The notes beneath the pieces are model-generated. The model was given only the letters and a program-made list of their open reading frames with translations. It did no database searches and was not told where the DNA came from. From contig MU835504.1 of assembly GCA_029204225.1 (NCBI GenBank), forward strand, positions 1-38,573: 38,573 nt of DNA, in the 5' to 3' direction. Positions 1 to 9,600 of the stretch are shown piece by piece; position 1 is the first letter of the stretch, and each line of letters starts with the position of its first letter. Source of the stretch: Diphasiastrum complanatum. Its lineage: Eukaryota > Streptophyta > Lycopodiopsida > Lycopodiales > Lycopodiaceae. The position numbers and the translations under genes were made by a program.

Positions 1-285
1 AAACTTTTCTCTAACAAGTGGCTTAGTGAAAAATATCAGCTAGTTGTTCTTCCGTACTACAATGAACAACATGAATTTCATGACTCAATAGCTTCTCTTG
101 TATAAAGTGATACTGAATCTCAATGTTGTTTGGTTCTCGCATGGAACACTGGATTCTTTGCTAGCTGAATGCCACTTTGACTATTGCTATGTATAGTTGT
201 GGGATTTTCTTGTTTCATGCCAACTTCATCCATGATTTGCCTCCACCATATAGCTTTTTGTGCTGCACTACACATTGCCTTATAC
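1..285 (-). pseudogene. Ty1/copia RNase H C-terminal fragment (F1)
   Basis: Read on the minus strand from about 285 down to 1, this encodes the end of a copia polyprotein: a segment like EYKAMCSAAQKAIWWRQI, then NSQSGIQLAKNPVFHARTKH, then IQYHFIQEKLLSHEIHVV and STEEQLADIF. These are the conserved last blocks of copia RNase H; the final HxRTKHI and EQxADIFTK blocks normally end Pol. The terminal ADIFTKPL block is damaged by a stop. The fragment runs off the window's left edge, so any 3' LTR is outside. It is colinear with the minus-strand copia at 602-2673 but separated from it by an inverted segment (302-600). The match is seen in the sequence and the family call is secure; function is lost. 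Confidence 0.8.
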
Positions 286-301
286 TATACCCGAGTTATA
301 G

Positions 302-600
302 CATGAGGGTTTACCTGAGTTATGTGGCTATGTGGATGCGGATTGGGGAGGTGACTATGACGATCATAGAATCCACCACAGGGTATGTATTTCAGCTTTG
401 TGACAGTTGCTTTTCTTGGTCTAGAAAAAAGCAAAGTATAGTTGCTTTATCCACTGTAGAAGCAGAGTATAAGGCAATGTGTAGTGCAGCAAAGAAAGCT
501 ATATGGTGGAGGCAAATCTTGGATGAAGTTGACATAAAACAACTGTACTTTGTTTTTTACTAGACCAGGAAAAGCAATTGCCACAAAGCTGGAATACATA
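302..600 (+). pseudogene. Ty1/copia RNase H segment, inverted (F2)
   Basis: The plus strand encodes the middle of copia RNase H: a degraded GYVDADWG block, then ESTTGYVFQLCDSCFSWSRK, then KQSIVALSTVEAEYKAMCSA and KAIWWRQILDEV. The STTGYVF, SRKKQ and STVEAEY blocks are diagnostic. It lies in opposite orientation to both flanking copia pieces. Its beginning (302-385) is repeated inverted at 600-680, and its end (about 468-545) is repeated inverted at about 210-283. The fragment is therefore an inverted piece of the same element family, not an independent gene. It ends in unrelated-looking sequence after IKQ. Confidence 0.8.
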
Positions 601-601
601 C

Positions 602-1430
602 CTTGTGGTGGATTCTACAATCATCATAGTCACCTCCCCCAATCCGCATCCACATAGCCACATAACTCAGATAAATCCTCATGCTTCCTGTAAACCAAGC
701 CATAACTCAGGTAAACCCTCATGCTTCCTGTAAACCAAACCATCAAAGCATAAGACATAAAGATTTGGATCAGAATGTGTTCTCACCATCCCCTTAGAAC
801 AAAAGTAGGCATCAATCCTGCTATACCATGCACGTGGTGCCTATTAAAGACCATAAAGTGTTTTCTTCAAGCGACATACTTTATTCTCCTGTCCATTCGC
901 TACAAAGCCTTCAAGTTGATCCATGAACACCTCTTCTTCTAACTCACCATTTAGAAAAGCAGATTTCTCATCCATCTGATGCAAAGGCCAACCAAAATGT
1001 GAAGCTAAAGCAACAAGTAGATGTAGAGTATTTCACTTACATACTGGCGCAAAGGTCTCCTCATAGTTGATCCATTTACTTTGTGCATATCCTTTGATCA
1101 CCAATATTGCTTTGTGCTTTGCTTTACTTCCATCTGCATGGTACTTGGTCATGTATACCCATTTACAACCAATGGCATGGGTTTCTTGCCAACTGTGGTT
1201 CCACTAAGTCCCATGTGCTATGCTTAGCAATTGACTCCATCTCCTTTCCCATGGCCTTGACCCAAATGTCATCATCCTTCGCTTCAACATAATTTGAAGG
1301 TTCTTTGCTTTGAATAATGTTAGATAAGAGAGCATAATTTGTTTCATACCTTTGAGGTTGTGTCTTCTCTCTTGTTGGTCTTCATAGCTCTCCCAAAATA
1401 GATGATCCTGGAAAGTCATCTATGTCGTTG
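602..1430 (-). pseudogene. Ty1/copia reverse transcriptase and start of RNase H, internally deleted (F3 Pol part)
   Basis: Across shifting minus-strand frames this shows the start of the copia RT: a DIWVKAMGKEMESIAKHSTW block (1210-1275), KWVYMTKYHADGSKAKHKA (1120-1170), then LHQMDVKSAFLNGELEEEVF near 920-990 and a CRLKKTLYGL block near 860. After a NLYV block (about 770) it jumps directly to GLVYRKHE and the GYVDADWG block of RNase H. The stretch that should hold the catalytic YVDD and the RT thumb is therefore deleted. Several stops and frameshifts are present. A duplicated piece around 655-740 (CTCATGCTTCCTGTAAACCA twice) marks the deletion scar. The element is non-functional. Confidence 0.75.
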
Positions 1431-1533
1431 CTCTCCAACAATCTCTCAAACCGCTTAGGGAGCTTCTTGTCTGGTGAACGGCTTTCTGGTGAAAATGTAT
1501 CTCACGGTACATCTTTTTCCTTGTGTTTGTCAC

Positions 1534-1857
1534 CTACAACTTATATCCTTTTTGCACCAAAAGGTCTATCTCTACCTCTCCAACCTGTCTCTTGAGGTGA
1601 GTAGTAGTATCTTGAAATGTATCCTCGTGTCCATCACTAGGAAAGTCAATGAATGGATCATCATCAGGAGGTATCCTCACTATACCATCTTTTCCATTGG
1701 ATGTTTCTATCTTCTCAGCATCCTCGTCTTCATACATCTTAGATTCATCAAAGATAACATCATGGCTGACATGTATTTTGTTCTCCACTGGATCAAAACA
1801 TCTATAGCCCTTCACACGTTCATCATATTCTAGAAATATACACTTGATAGCTTTCAC
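1534..1857 (-). pseudogene. Ty1/copia integrase/RT linker (retroviral polymerase SH3-like region)
   Basis: This open minus-strand stretch starts with AIKCIFLEYDERVKGYRCFD, the conserved copia block (FxGYxxxxKGYRxxD) that follows integrase. It continues with KIHVSHDVIFDESKM, the SRDVxFDE block. After that comes an acidic linker before RT. It lies between the integrase piece (1915-2673) and the RT piece (602-1430) in the normal copia order, so all three belong to one minus-strand element. The short gap to 1915 carries a frameshift. Part of a broken polyprotein; family call secure. Confidence 0.75.
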
Positions 1858-1914
1858 ATCAAGCTTACATCTCTCTTCCTTAGGAATGTGTACAAAGGCC
1901 TTACATTCAAAGAT

Positions 1915-2673
1915 TCACAAGGAATTTACCTTTGGCTTCTTCTTCGTGAATGCCTCCTCGGGTGTTATCTTTGGTATGGCAATGGTGGGACTTCTATTTT
2001 GAAGATAGACTGCCGTACTACATGCTTTTGACCAAAAATCTTTTGGTAGTTTCATCTTAGCTAGCATGGATTTGGCACTTTCCACAATCGTGCAACTCTT
2101 GCGCTCAACTACACCATTGAGAGCAGGAGTATGAGCTTGCATAAATTGTCTTTTGATCCCACATTTATCACAAAGATCATTGAAGTCGTTAGACTTATAC
2201 TCACCTCCACTATCTGATCTTAGAACTTTGATCTTCCTACCTGTTTGATTTTCAACCAATGCTTTGAAGCTCTTGAAATTGTCAAATGCATCCGATTTCT
2301 TCTCCAAGAAGTAAATCCACATCTTACGTGACATATCATCAATAAAGGTCATGAAATAGAAGGCTTTACTCAAGAACATAGTCCTCATAGGCTCGAATAA
2401 ATCTATGTGGCTCAAATCCATGATGTTCTTTGCTCTAGCAACACCACCGTTATTGAACTTCTCTCGATGCTGCTTCCCATACACACATGATTTGCACATC
2501 GACTTCAAGTGGTCTTCTATCGTAGGCAATCCTCTCACCATTTCCAATTTTCTCATCAAACTGAGGCTTCCTAAGTTCAAGTGACCAAGCCTCTTATGCC
2601 ATAGTTCAGTTTGCGATGGAATGGACGAGACAAGTCCATGTTGCCCCTTGATTGAAGCATTCAACCTGTACAA
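1915..2673 (-). pseudogene. Ty1/copia GAG-pre-integrase and integrase core
   Basis: About 252 open codons. Residues 20-90 form the GAG-pre-integrase zinc region: LWHKRLGHLNLGSLSLM, then CKSCVYGKQHREKF, giving the H...H...CxxC pattern. The rve integrase core follows, with the first catalytic Asp in DLSHIDLFEPM, the second in VLRSDSGGEY and the Glu in LNGVVERK, the expected D,D,35E order. It would insert the copia cDNA. It ends inside KKKPKVNSL, where a frameshift leads into the 1534-1857 piece. Upstream (2674 onward) copia similarity stops abruptly, so Gag and protease are missing here. A related Gag-protease fragment lies at 31720-32097 on the same strand. Confidence 0.85.
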
Positions 2674-2680
2674 TTTAATG

Positions 2681-3268
2681 TTAATGTTACATGCCTATGT
2701 AACTAGCAGTACTTCAAACCCCTAATAGTCCATTTAGTGTTGGGGGCTAAATGGCAAGGTACCCTTAGGATTAAGGATATGTGCCCTTGGATAAGAACAG
2801 ACAAGTGACCATACCTTAGTTGGAGGTATGGAGTCACGTGACCCTTGGATAAGTGGTACCCTTATTATTAAGGATAAGTGCCTTAGATTAAGGTACTAGT
2901 GTCCTTGGTCAAGAGCAGGTAGGTGTCTATGCCTTGGATGGAGGTATGGAACCTAGAGGGGTGTTTGAAAGTCATTGGATGACTATTTTTCTAAAGCTTG
3001 GGCCTCAACCTTGAACCATATCACTTTATTGGTCTAGGACCAAAGTATACTTGCACAACTTGGGTAATGGGACCTAGTAGGAGGGCACCCTTCTAAAGTG
3101 TCCATTGGGTTCCCAACTCCCACAAGAAAGGCATTCTGTAGTAGGTTTCTTTCCTTGCCTGACCTGAATCCAAGATCTAGTCAATCTAGCATCAAAGAGA
3201 CAAAGTTAGTTGTCACGCATAGGTTCGTTCCCATGAGAGCGATAGTATAGTTCAGATTTTAACATGAA
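2681..3268. other. unassigned spacer with degenerate short repeats
   Basis: I see no convincing coding sequence. Around 2750-2950 the DNA is made of degenerate repeats of units like CCTTGGATAAG and AAGGTACCCTT alternating with GGAGGTATGGA. They look like decayed repeat or LTR-type sequence. The segment separates the copia remnant from the LTR at 3269. Confidence 0.35.
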
Positions 3269-3868
3269 TGGAGGATCTAACACTAACATCCATTAACACT
3301 ACATCCATTAACCCTAAATCCACAACAATAGAAACTTACTCTTCTCTCTCTCCCTTTCTCTCTCATTAAAAGCATAAGAAATAGCAATCCCAATAATGAT
3401 CAAATCCAACAATTAGCAAATACCAAAGAAAGCATAAGAAATGGAGGAAAAGAGAGGAAGAGTAAGGACATTCATCAATCCATTTCCAAATAGAACCAAT
3501 CTGCTTTATTGAAATGAGAAAATGAACATGAGGAATAACTCGAGTTGGTCCCTTTTTATAGTAGAGAGGAGGACACCCTGGCCTTTAAATCCTATTGGTC
3601 CAATCTTGCCTCTCTTTTTATTCAAATTTAAAAAAATGTGGGAACCATCAAAATTGGAGGGAAACCCAACTTTATTCACTAACTTGACATTTAGGCCCTG
3701 TGAAATTAAAAGTCCCGCAAAAAGGCCTAAAGTCCTTTTATTAACTTTTAACTAATCAATCAAATAACTATGTGATCATTGGGTTGGACTTACACACGCA
3801 GGGTGCCAAATCCCTCTCACTTATTAACTAGGGTTAGGGTTGCCTTGGGATCCGCAAACCCTCCAACA
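3269..3868 (-). repeat. 3' LTR of coiled-coil-gene element, copy 1
   Basis: On the minus strand this begins TGTTGGAGGG at 3868 and plausibly ends CCTCCA at 3269, giving short inverted ends (TGTTGGAGG/CCTCCA). It contains a TATA box (TATAAAAAGG, minus 3560-3551) and an AATAAA signal (minus 3510-3505) about 40-50 bases later, as expected for U3-R-U5. Just before the LTR start, on the minus strand, is a purine-rich tract (GGTGGGGGATAC, about 3880-3869) resembling a polypurine tract. The U3-like part (3529-3868) is repeated at 6136-6473 with few differences. The 3868 boundary is well supported; the 3269 boundary is an inference. Confidence 0.55.
3551..3560 (-). promoter_or_regulatory. LTR TATA box, copy 1
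   Basis: TATAAAAAGG on the minus strand inside the LTR. It is conserved as TATAAAAAGA at 6167-6158 in the second copy. The expected start of transcription, 25-35 bases downstream, falls at about 3530. Confidence 0.5.
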
Positions 3869-3918
3869 GTATCCCCCACCAAAACTGGTGGCGGTCCCAC
3901 GACACCTGCAATATGTAG

Positions 3919-4925
3919 TTATTGGGCACTTTTATTGGCTTCACGCCGAATCTTAATTAAATGATACTGCACCTTCTCCATAAAGTTAAGGTGTGCAGTA
4001 TTGAAATCCAAATTATGCGTCAACAAACAACGGTGGGCTCTGGCAATCCACTTGGAAGTTGTCCATGAGGTGAAGCGGGATTCCCAAGAGCCTCCCATCA
4101 TAGTCACACGGAAATACAGTCGAGCAATCGGCAGTTGATCTTTGATTTGCTCTGAGGCCATCGGCTTATTTGGATCGAATGCCAAGGTAGGAAGGAAATC
4201 ATCCCATTTGGTTGCCACTGACACCAACAGAGTTAGATCTTTTGCAAACATTGCCGATTGTTGCACCGTTGGATCCGAAGAGTGGACATACTCTCTCTGA
4301 TATGCTTGTAAGGCCCGATGGAAGTCCACTAAAATATTCCAGCTGTAAGGTTGGTGGATATTAGCCAATTGGACGTATGGATGGTGATTTTATCCATAGC
4401 CAATCCCAAATCTTTCCATTTTTGTCTTCACGGCATTGGCACGTAATAAGAATCTACCCGCAACTGACGAGGGCTGGCGACGTAACTCTTAATTGATTCC
4501 GGAGTTTTCTCAAAAACCGTGATTCTTCATGCCAGCTACTCTCCCAGTGCAGGTATTTTGTCCAATTCTTTGCCGGCCTTGATCTCGGAGGTCTTAAATT
4601 TGAGAACCCATCCACCACGCTAGGACTCATGTGGATGCTGCTTTAAGAAGGCCTGGATCTGGTTCTCGACACTGATGGGCCTTCTGAATAAATGGCTTGT
4701 CCTTGATGAGGATGGAACCGCTTGTACTGCCGGTATAGTTGGTGGTTGATCTGCTAGATCTAGAGCTCCCCCTAGTCCATGCTCGAATCAACCCCTGTAT
4801 CCATCTGTACAGCTTTTTGGCATGAAGGGGAGAATTGCGGCATGACCGGGACGGGGATTTGTGGTCTGGCTTCCAATAGTTGAGCGGTGGCTTTTTCATA
4901 GGCATTGATGGAAATGAAATGTAGG
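3919..4925 (-). pseudogene. unrecognised coiled-coil-element protein, C-terminal part (copy 1)
   Basis: A 149-codon open stretch at 3919-4368 (starting near ANIHQPYSWNILVDFHRALQ and ending REANKSAQ) is the C-terminal domain of the protein encoded more fully at 6562-9399. The upstream part up to 4925 matches 7000-7510 of the second copy, including SIRSYVASPRQLRVDPYY-like and PTIPAIQAGPSSS-like blocks in other frames. I recognise no known domain: Trp-rich helices (SWESRFTSWTTSKW), no zinc knuckle, no protease or RT motif. Similarity to copy 2 ends sharply at about 4925, so the coiled coil and N-terminal part are missing. In places this copy keeps the C-terminus open where copy 2 is frameshifted. 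Confidence 0.6.
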
Positions 4926-5150
4926 TGATTGAATACCTCCAACAATGTCATTTATGCTTGGTTTTCGCTCAAGTCACTTAATCTTACAGTACAAATCAAA
5001 TCACAGATGTCAAAACTTTTTCACTGTCAAGCACTTACAACAATCGTGATGTTGGCTTATGAGTTTCAAAATCTAATAATATTGATCAATATGATATTGT
5101 ATCAATGGATTATCGTAGACTAGAAATTCTAAAATTATAGTTATCTATAA
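4926..5150. other. unassigned spacer
   Basis: AT-rich DNA between the broken end of copy 1 and the LINE tail. I see no gene, LTR or repeat in it. Confidence 0.3.
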
Positions 5151-6135
5151 TTTTTTTTTAAGCTTAATCTCACTATTAGATATTGACAAATGTACAAAAA
5201 ACCAGACAGCGGCTTCCATGGCTAAAAATTACTATAGCTTACAAAACTGTCAGAAGCCCAAAAGGCAGGCACTCCAGCATACCACACAGGGTAGCAGTCT
5301 GAAAAACAACTTTAAGTAGAATGTAAGAAGTACATAGCTAGTCGAATACAAGCCATGGCAGACAAGGAGGGGGCTTCCCCCTCAAAAACCTGAAGATTCT
5401 TGGTTGTCCAAATCCTCCACAAAGCCGCTAGCTTGCACACATGCCAAAGGGTAAGAGCAGAAGAATCTGTCAGAACGGAATCCCCCAGCAAGATAGTAGC
5501 CGTGTCTTGAGACATAGTGAGGCCCGACCGCAAGAAAATGTGACTCAACTCCAACCAAATATGCCGATGACAGTGAAGGAATAAGTGCTCCACTGTTTCT
5601 ACAGTCAGCTGGTGGACAAAGACGATCATCAAGGATAGGCCACTTGGACAGCAAAAGAAGGAATTTGGTAAGCATGCGATAGGCGAGGTACCATAGATTC
5701 CCTACCGGCAGAGATTGAACAGTATGGAGGCGGGAGCGCCAAGCAGACGGAGAGTCAGAGGTCGACTAAAGGTGGTTAAGGTAATCCAAAAAAAGAGAGA
5801 AAAACTGATGACGATGCAGGGAAGAATAAGAAAAGAGGGAGGGTGAAAGGGGCGGATTTCAACCGGAAAGGTCCACGGGTGGGACGCGAGAAATGTGAAG
5901 CGGGATGACACAAAAGGCAGCCAATAAAAACAACCTGCTCTTTGATAAAGAGAGGGTAGATGAGAAAAGGACTTGGCAAGGAGGGATATGGACCAACTGA
6001 GCAAGGGAAGAAAGGCCTTTAGTGGCTAAGGAAACAGAAAGATGAGGGTGAGAGCGAAAAAGGGGCTGAATGTTTGGAGGAAAAAGAGAAGAAGTCCAGA
6101 TAGATTCAGAGGAAGGGAGAGTGGAGGCATCTCCA
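5151..6135 (-). pseudogene. L1-type LINE 3' fragment with zinc-binding RVT domain
   Basis: Minus strand. Around 5640-5700 an AYRMLTKFLLLLSKWPI block leads to LCPPADC, then after a frameshift VETVEHLFLHCHRHIWLELS and CKLAALWRIWTTKNLQVFEG. This CxxC...HxxxHC...LWxIWxxxNxxxF arrangement is the zf-RVT domain at the end of plant L1 ORF2. Upstream (5859-6130) the Ser/Leu-rich stretch (SLATKGLSSLAQLVHIPP and similar) matches the usual linker between RT and zf-RVT. RT and endonuclease are absent, so it is 5'-truncated at 6135, as is typical of target-primed insertion. A run of nine A (minus, 5159-5151) is the probable remnant of its poly(A) tail. Frameshifts make it dead. Confidence 0.75.
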
Positions 6136-6473
6136 TGAGGAACAACTCGAGTTGGTCTCTTTTTATAGTAGAGAGGAGGACCTTGGCCTTTGAATCCTAT
6201 TGGTCCAATCTTGCCTCTCTTTTTATTCAAATTTAAAAAAGTGTGAGAACCATCAAAATTGGAGGGAAACCCAACTTTATTCACTAACTTGACATTTAGG
6301 CCCTGCGACATCAAAAGTCTCGCAAAAAGGCCTAAAGTCCTTTTATTAACTTTTAACTAATCAATCAAATAACTATGTGATCATCGGGTTGGACTTACAC
6401 ACGCAGGGTGCCAAATCCCTCTCACTTATTAACTAGAGTTAGGGTTGCCTTGGGATCTGCAAATCCTCCAACA
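6136..6473 (-). repeat. truncated LTR of coiled-coil-gene element, copy 2 (U3 only)
   Basis: This repeats 3529-3868 almost base for base with a few small gaps: TGTTGGAGGA-type start at 6473, TATA box at 6167-6158, and ACTCGAGTTGTTCCTCA at its end. At 6136 similarity stops and the LINE begins. The R-U5 half that copy 1 has (3269-3528) is absent. The break lies about 31 bases after the TATA box, close to where transcription would start. Confidence 0.65.
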
Positions 6474-6561
6474 GTATCCCCCACCAAAACTGGTGGCGGT
6501 CTCGCGACACTTGCAACATGCAGCTATTGGGCACTTTTATTGGCTTCGCGCCGAATTTTAA

Positions 6562-9399
6562 TTAAATGATACTCCACCTTCTCCATAAAATCAAGACGTG
6601 CAGTATTGAAATCCAAATTATGTGCAGGAAACAACGGTGGCCTCCGGCAATCCACTTGGAAGTTGTCCATGAGGTGAAGCGGGATTCCCAAGAGCCTCCC
6701 ATCATAGCCGCAAGGAAATACAATCGAACAATCGGCAGCTGATCTTTGATTTGCTCTAAGGCCATCGGCTTATTTGGATCAAATGCCAGGGTAAGAAGGC
6801 AATCGTCCCATTTGGTTGCCACTGACGCCAACAGAGTTAGATCTTTTGCAAACATTGTCGATTGTCACACCGTTGGATCCGGAGAGTGGACATACTCTCT
6901 CTGATATGCTTGTAAGGCCCGATGAAAATTCACTAAAATATTTCAGCTGTAAGACTGGTGGATGATTGGCCAATTGGCCGTATGGATGGTGATTTTATCC
7001 ATAGCCAATCCCAAATCTTTCCATTTTTGTCTTCGCGACATTGGCACGTAATAAGGATCTACCCGCAACTGGCGAGGACTGGCGACGTAACTCCTAATTG
7101 ATTCCGAAGTTTTCTCAAAAACCGTGATTCTCCATGCCGGCTGGTCTCCCAGTGCAGGTATTTTGTCCAATTCTTTGCCGGCCTCGACCTCGGAGGTCTT
7201 AAATTTGAGAACCCATCCACCACGCGAGGACTCATGTGGATGCAAGGTCTAGATCTGGTCCTCGACGCTGATGGGCCTTCTAAATAAATGGCTTGTCCTT
7301 GATGAGGATGGACCCGCTTGTATTGCCGGTATAGTTGGCGGTTGATATGCTAGATCTGGAGCTCCCCCCTGGTCCATGCTCAAATCAACCCCTGTATCCA
7401 TCTGTACAGCTTCTTGGCACAAAGGGGAGAATTGTGACATGACCGGGACAAGGATTTGTGGTCCAGCTTCCAACACTTGAGTGGGAGCTTTTTCATAGGT
7501 GTTGATGGTCTCTTTTGTCTTTGCCAACTCGGTTGAAGCTGCTCCTTTGAGTCTATCAAAGCGGCCTTGGAATCTCTGAAGGGCCACTTTGTATGTTTCC
7601 ACTTTCTTGAACAAATGTGCAATCTCCGTCTGTGTGACTGGATGATCGGGTATTTGTATTTGCAGATATGCATCACGCTCAAGGGTGGTCGCATCCAATT
7701 CACCTTGAAGTCGTGTGCGATCTTGTTTGGCCATTTGTAATTGCCCCTTCAGCAGCTGTACCTGTTGCTTGGCATCTTGCACTGTCTTATCTATCTGATC
7801 CTATGCGGTTTTCAGGGCATTTTGTAGGGAGCTGATGTAGGTTTCCAAGTGATCAGCTTGTTACTGGGCCAATGTCTTTTCGCTTTCAGCCTTTTCTTCA
7901 TGTTGCTTGGCTATCTTCATCTCTCGATCCAGCTGGACAATTTTCTGGCTGATCAGAGTGTTTTTGGATTCTAAATCAGAGATCCTCTGTTCCAATTCCT
8001 TCTTCTTATCCAGCATAGACTTGATCACTTGCCCAAAGCTTGAAACTAACCCGAGAGCATCAACAGAATCGACAGTCGTGGAGGTGGCAGCAGCAGGAGA
8101 CCCTGATGGTACTGTCCTTGGTAGGCGTGGAATAGGTGCCAAGGTCTCTTCTTCTTAAAAAATATCCTCGTCTTCAAACCCTTCAGGCACCGTGGCGTCA
8201 AACTGCTTCGGTGACTTTACAGCTATGTCGACCCAAAGTGTGGCTGGGCTACCCTGTGTGGGTGGTTGCTGACTGGCATCTTCGACACCAACAGTAGCTT
8301 TATGGATATGCCCGAATCCTCTTCTAGGGGATTGTGGGTTCAAAGGACGCTGGGCTCTGGGGCATTTCAAAGATTTCGCTAGCCCCAAGGGGGTCGGAAT
8401 CATCGAACATATCCATGAAGAACTGTGTGTTGGGTGAGGCGGCCTGGGCAGCTGTGATGGGAATGGTAGGCCCAATGGTCACAGACTGTCCTTGTATGGG
8501 AGCAGAGGCGAGGGAAGTATCAGAGACGAGGGGAATGGAAAGTTCAGTGCGAACAACAGCAGGGGGTGGAAGCGCAGCTGATAGTACGTCGTCGTGACGC
8601 GGAAGGCGAGTAAGGAATTACGATCTCACTGCGTGGACGACGACGACTATGAGAACTTGAGGCCTGGTGAGATGACTCGGCCGGTGCTTCTTCGTAAACC
8701 GAAAGCACAGAATCCAGGTGGAAGACATGGATTCTATTTTCTAAGTGAGAAGCGACTAAGAGGGACAATAAAGAGCCAGCGGCAAACTGCTGCTTTGTAT
8801 TGGTCTTAATAGCTCGCTTGAGCTCACCAGAAACAGTCTTGAACCAGTTATATGGTTCAAGAGGGGCTTTGGCCAACTTTATGTGGGACTCCACTATCCT
8901 GTGAAGGATTTGAGATGTGATGCGGTCTTTCTTGAGGTTGTCAACCATCAGGAAATGATTCAACAACTGGGCAGTGGTGTGCTCAGTGATGGCTTCTAGA
9001 AGTTAGCCATCATTAGTCCAGTGCAGATCATTGGTGAGGTCAATGTATGGCTTGATGGCCTATTTGGCATGCTTGTGATTGGGTGAGGCTTGCGTACCGG
9101 ATGAGATTCCTATAGCTGCAAGTGCAGCCTCAGCGCACCTTGTGTGTGGCTCCTTGGAAGGTGATATAAAACATGGATTTCTCTTCCTTCCACGTACTGA
9201 AGGAAGGCGTGATGAAATCCATATCGATGCGAGTCGAAAAGGCTTTATCATGAATACTCATTGTAGTAAGTAGAGGCTCCGCAAGGGTCATCCACTGAGT
9301 GACCATGCTTGTGCTAGGAAGAATCATGATGTCTGTTGCAGATGGAACATCACGATGGATAATATAGTGTGGAGACTCGGAAGTATCGGTAGAAGACAT
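6562..9399 (-). pseudogene. unrecognised long coiled-coil protein gene of an LTR element (copy 2)
   Basis: One gene of about 900-950 codons, broken by several stops and frameshifts, runs from ATG 9399 (MSSTDTSESPHY) to about 6562. In order it shows: an N-terminal globular region (9399-8800) with SMFYITFQGATHKVR and QQFAAGSLLSLLVASHLENR; a Ser/Arg/Pro-rich part (8700-8160); a long heptad-rich coiled coil (8060-7500) with KKKELEQRISDLESKNTLI and QVQLLKGQLQMAKQDRTRLQ; a Pro/Gln-rich hinge (7450-7250); and a C-terminal globular domain (7245-6562) ending in SWESRFTSWTTSKW. I recognise no known family. It fills the space between an LTR/polypurine tract and the 5' side, with no Gag zinc finger, protease, RT or integrase, so it looks like the sole protein of a non-autonomous LTR retrotransposon. 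A truncated second copy lies at 3919-4925. Confidence 0.55.
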
Positions 9400-9600
9400 G
9401 ATGATCAGAAAGGAATTATAAATGCGTGAAAGTGTATCAGAATGCAATGTAGAAAATTTGGAAGGCTTTGGTCGCAAGAAAAATTCACAAGAGCTTCACT
9501 AGCACAAGTGAAGAATGAATCGAATTCAGCCAACTTATAGGTGAATTTGGTGGGTCCATTACACTGAATAGTAGTTGAGCTGATCAGTTCTGAACAAAAA
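9400..9600 (-). other. leader of the coiled-coil element or junction with gypsy A
   Basis: Between the start codon at 9399 and the gypsy A flank there is no recognisable 5' LTR matching 3269-3868 and no clear primer binding site. The 5' LTR of copy 2 has been lost or replaced here. Confidence 0.3.

Noticed and set aside
3828-3842. Telomere-like AGGGTTAGGGTT
   Set aside because: Only two units, inside an LTR that is repeated at 6434; not the plant TTTAGGG array.
5776-6004. Overlapping Phe/Leu/Ser-rich frames that look like membrane protein
   Set aside because: They are frames of the LINE linker region between RT and zf-RVT, not a membrane protein.
8334-8809. Plus-strand open frames in the coiled-coil gene region
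   Set aside because: They are antisense shadows of the minus-strand coding sequence, which explains the region better.
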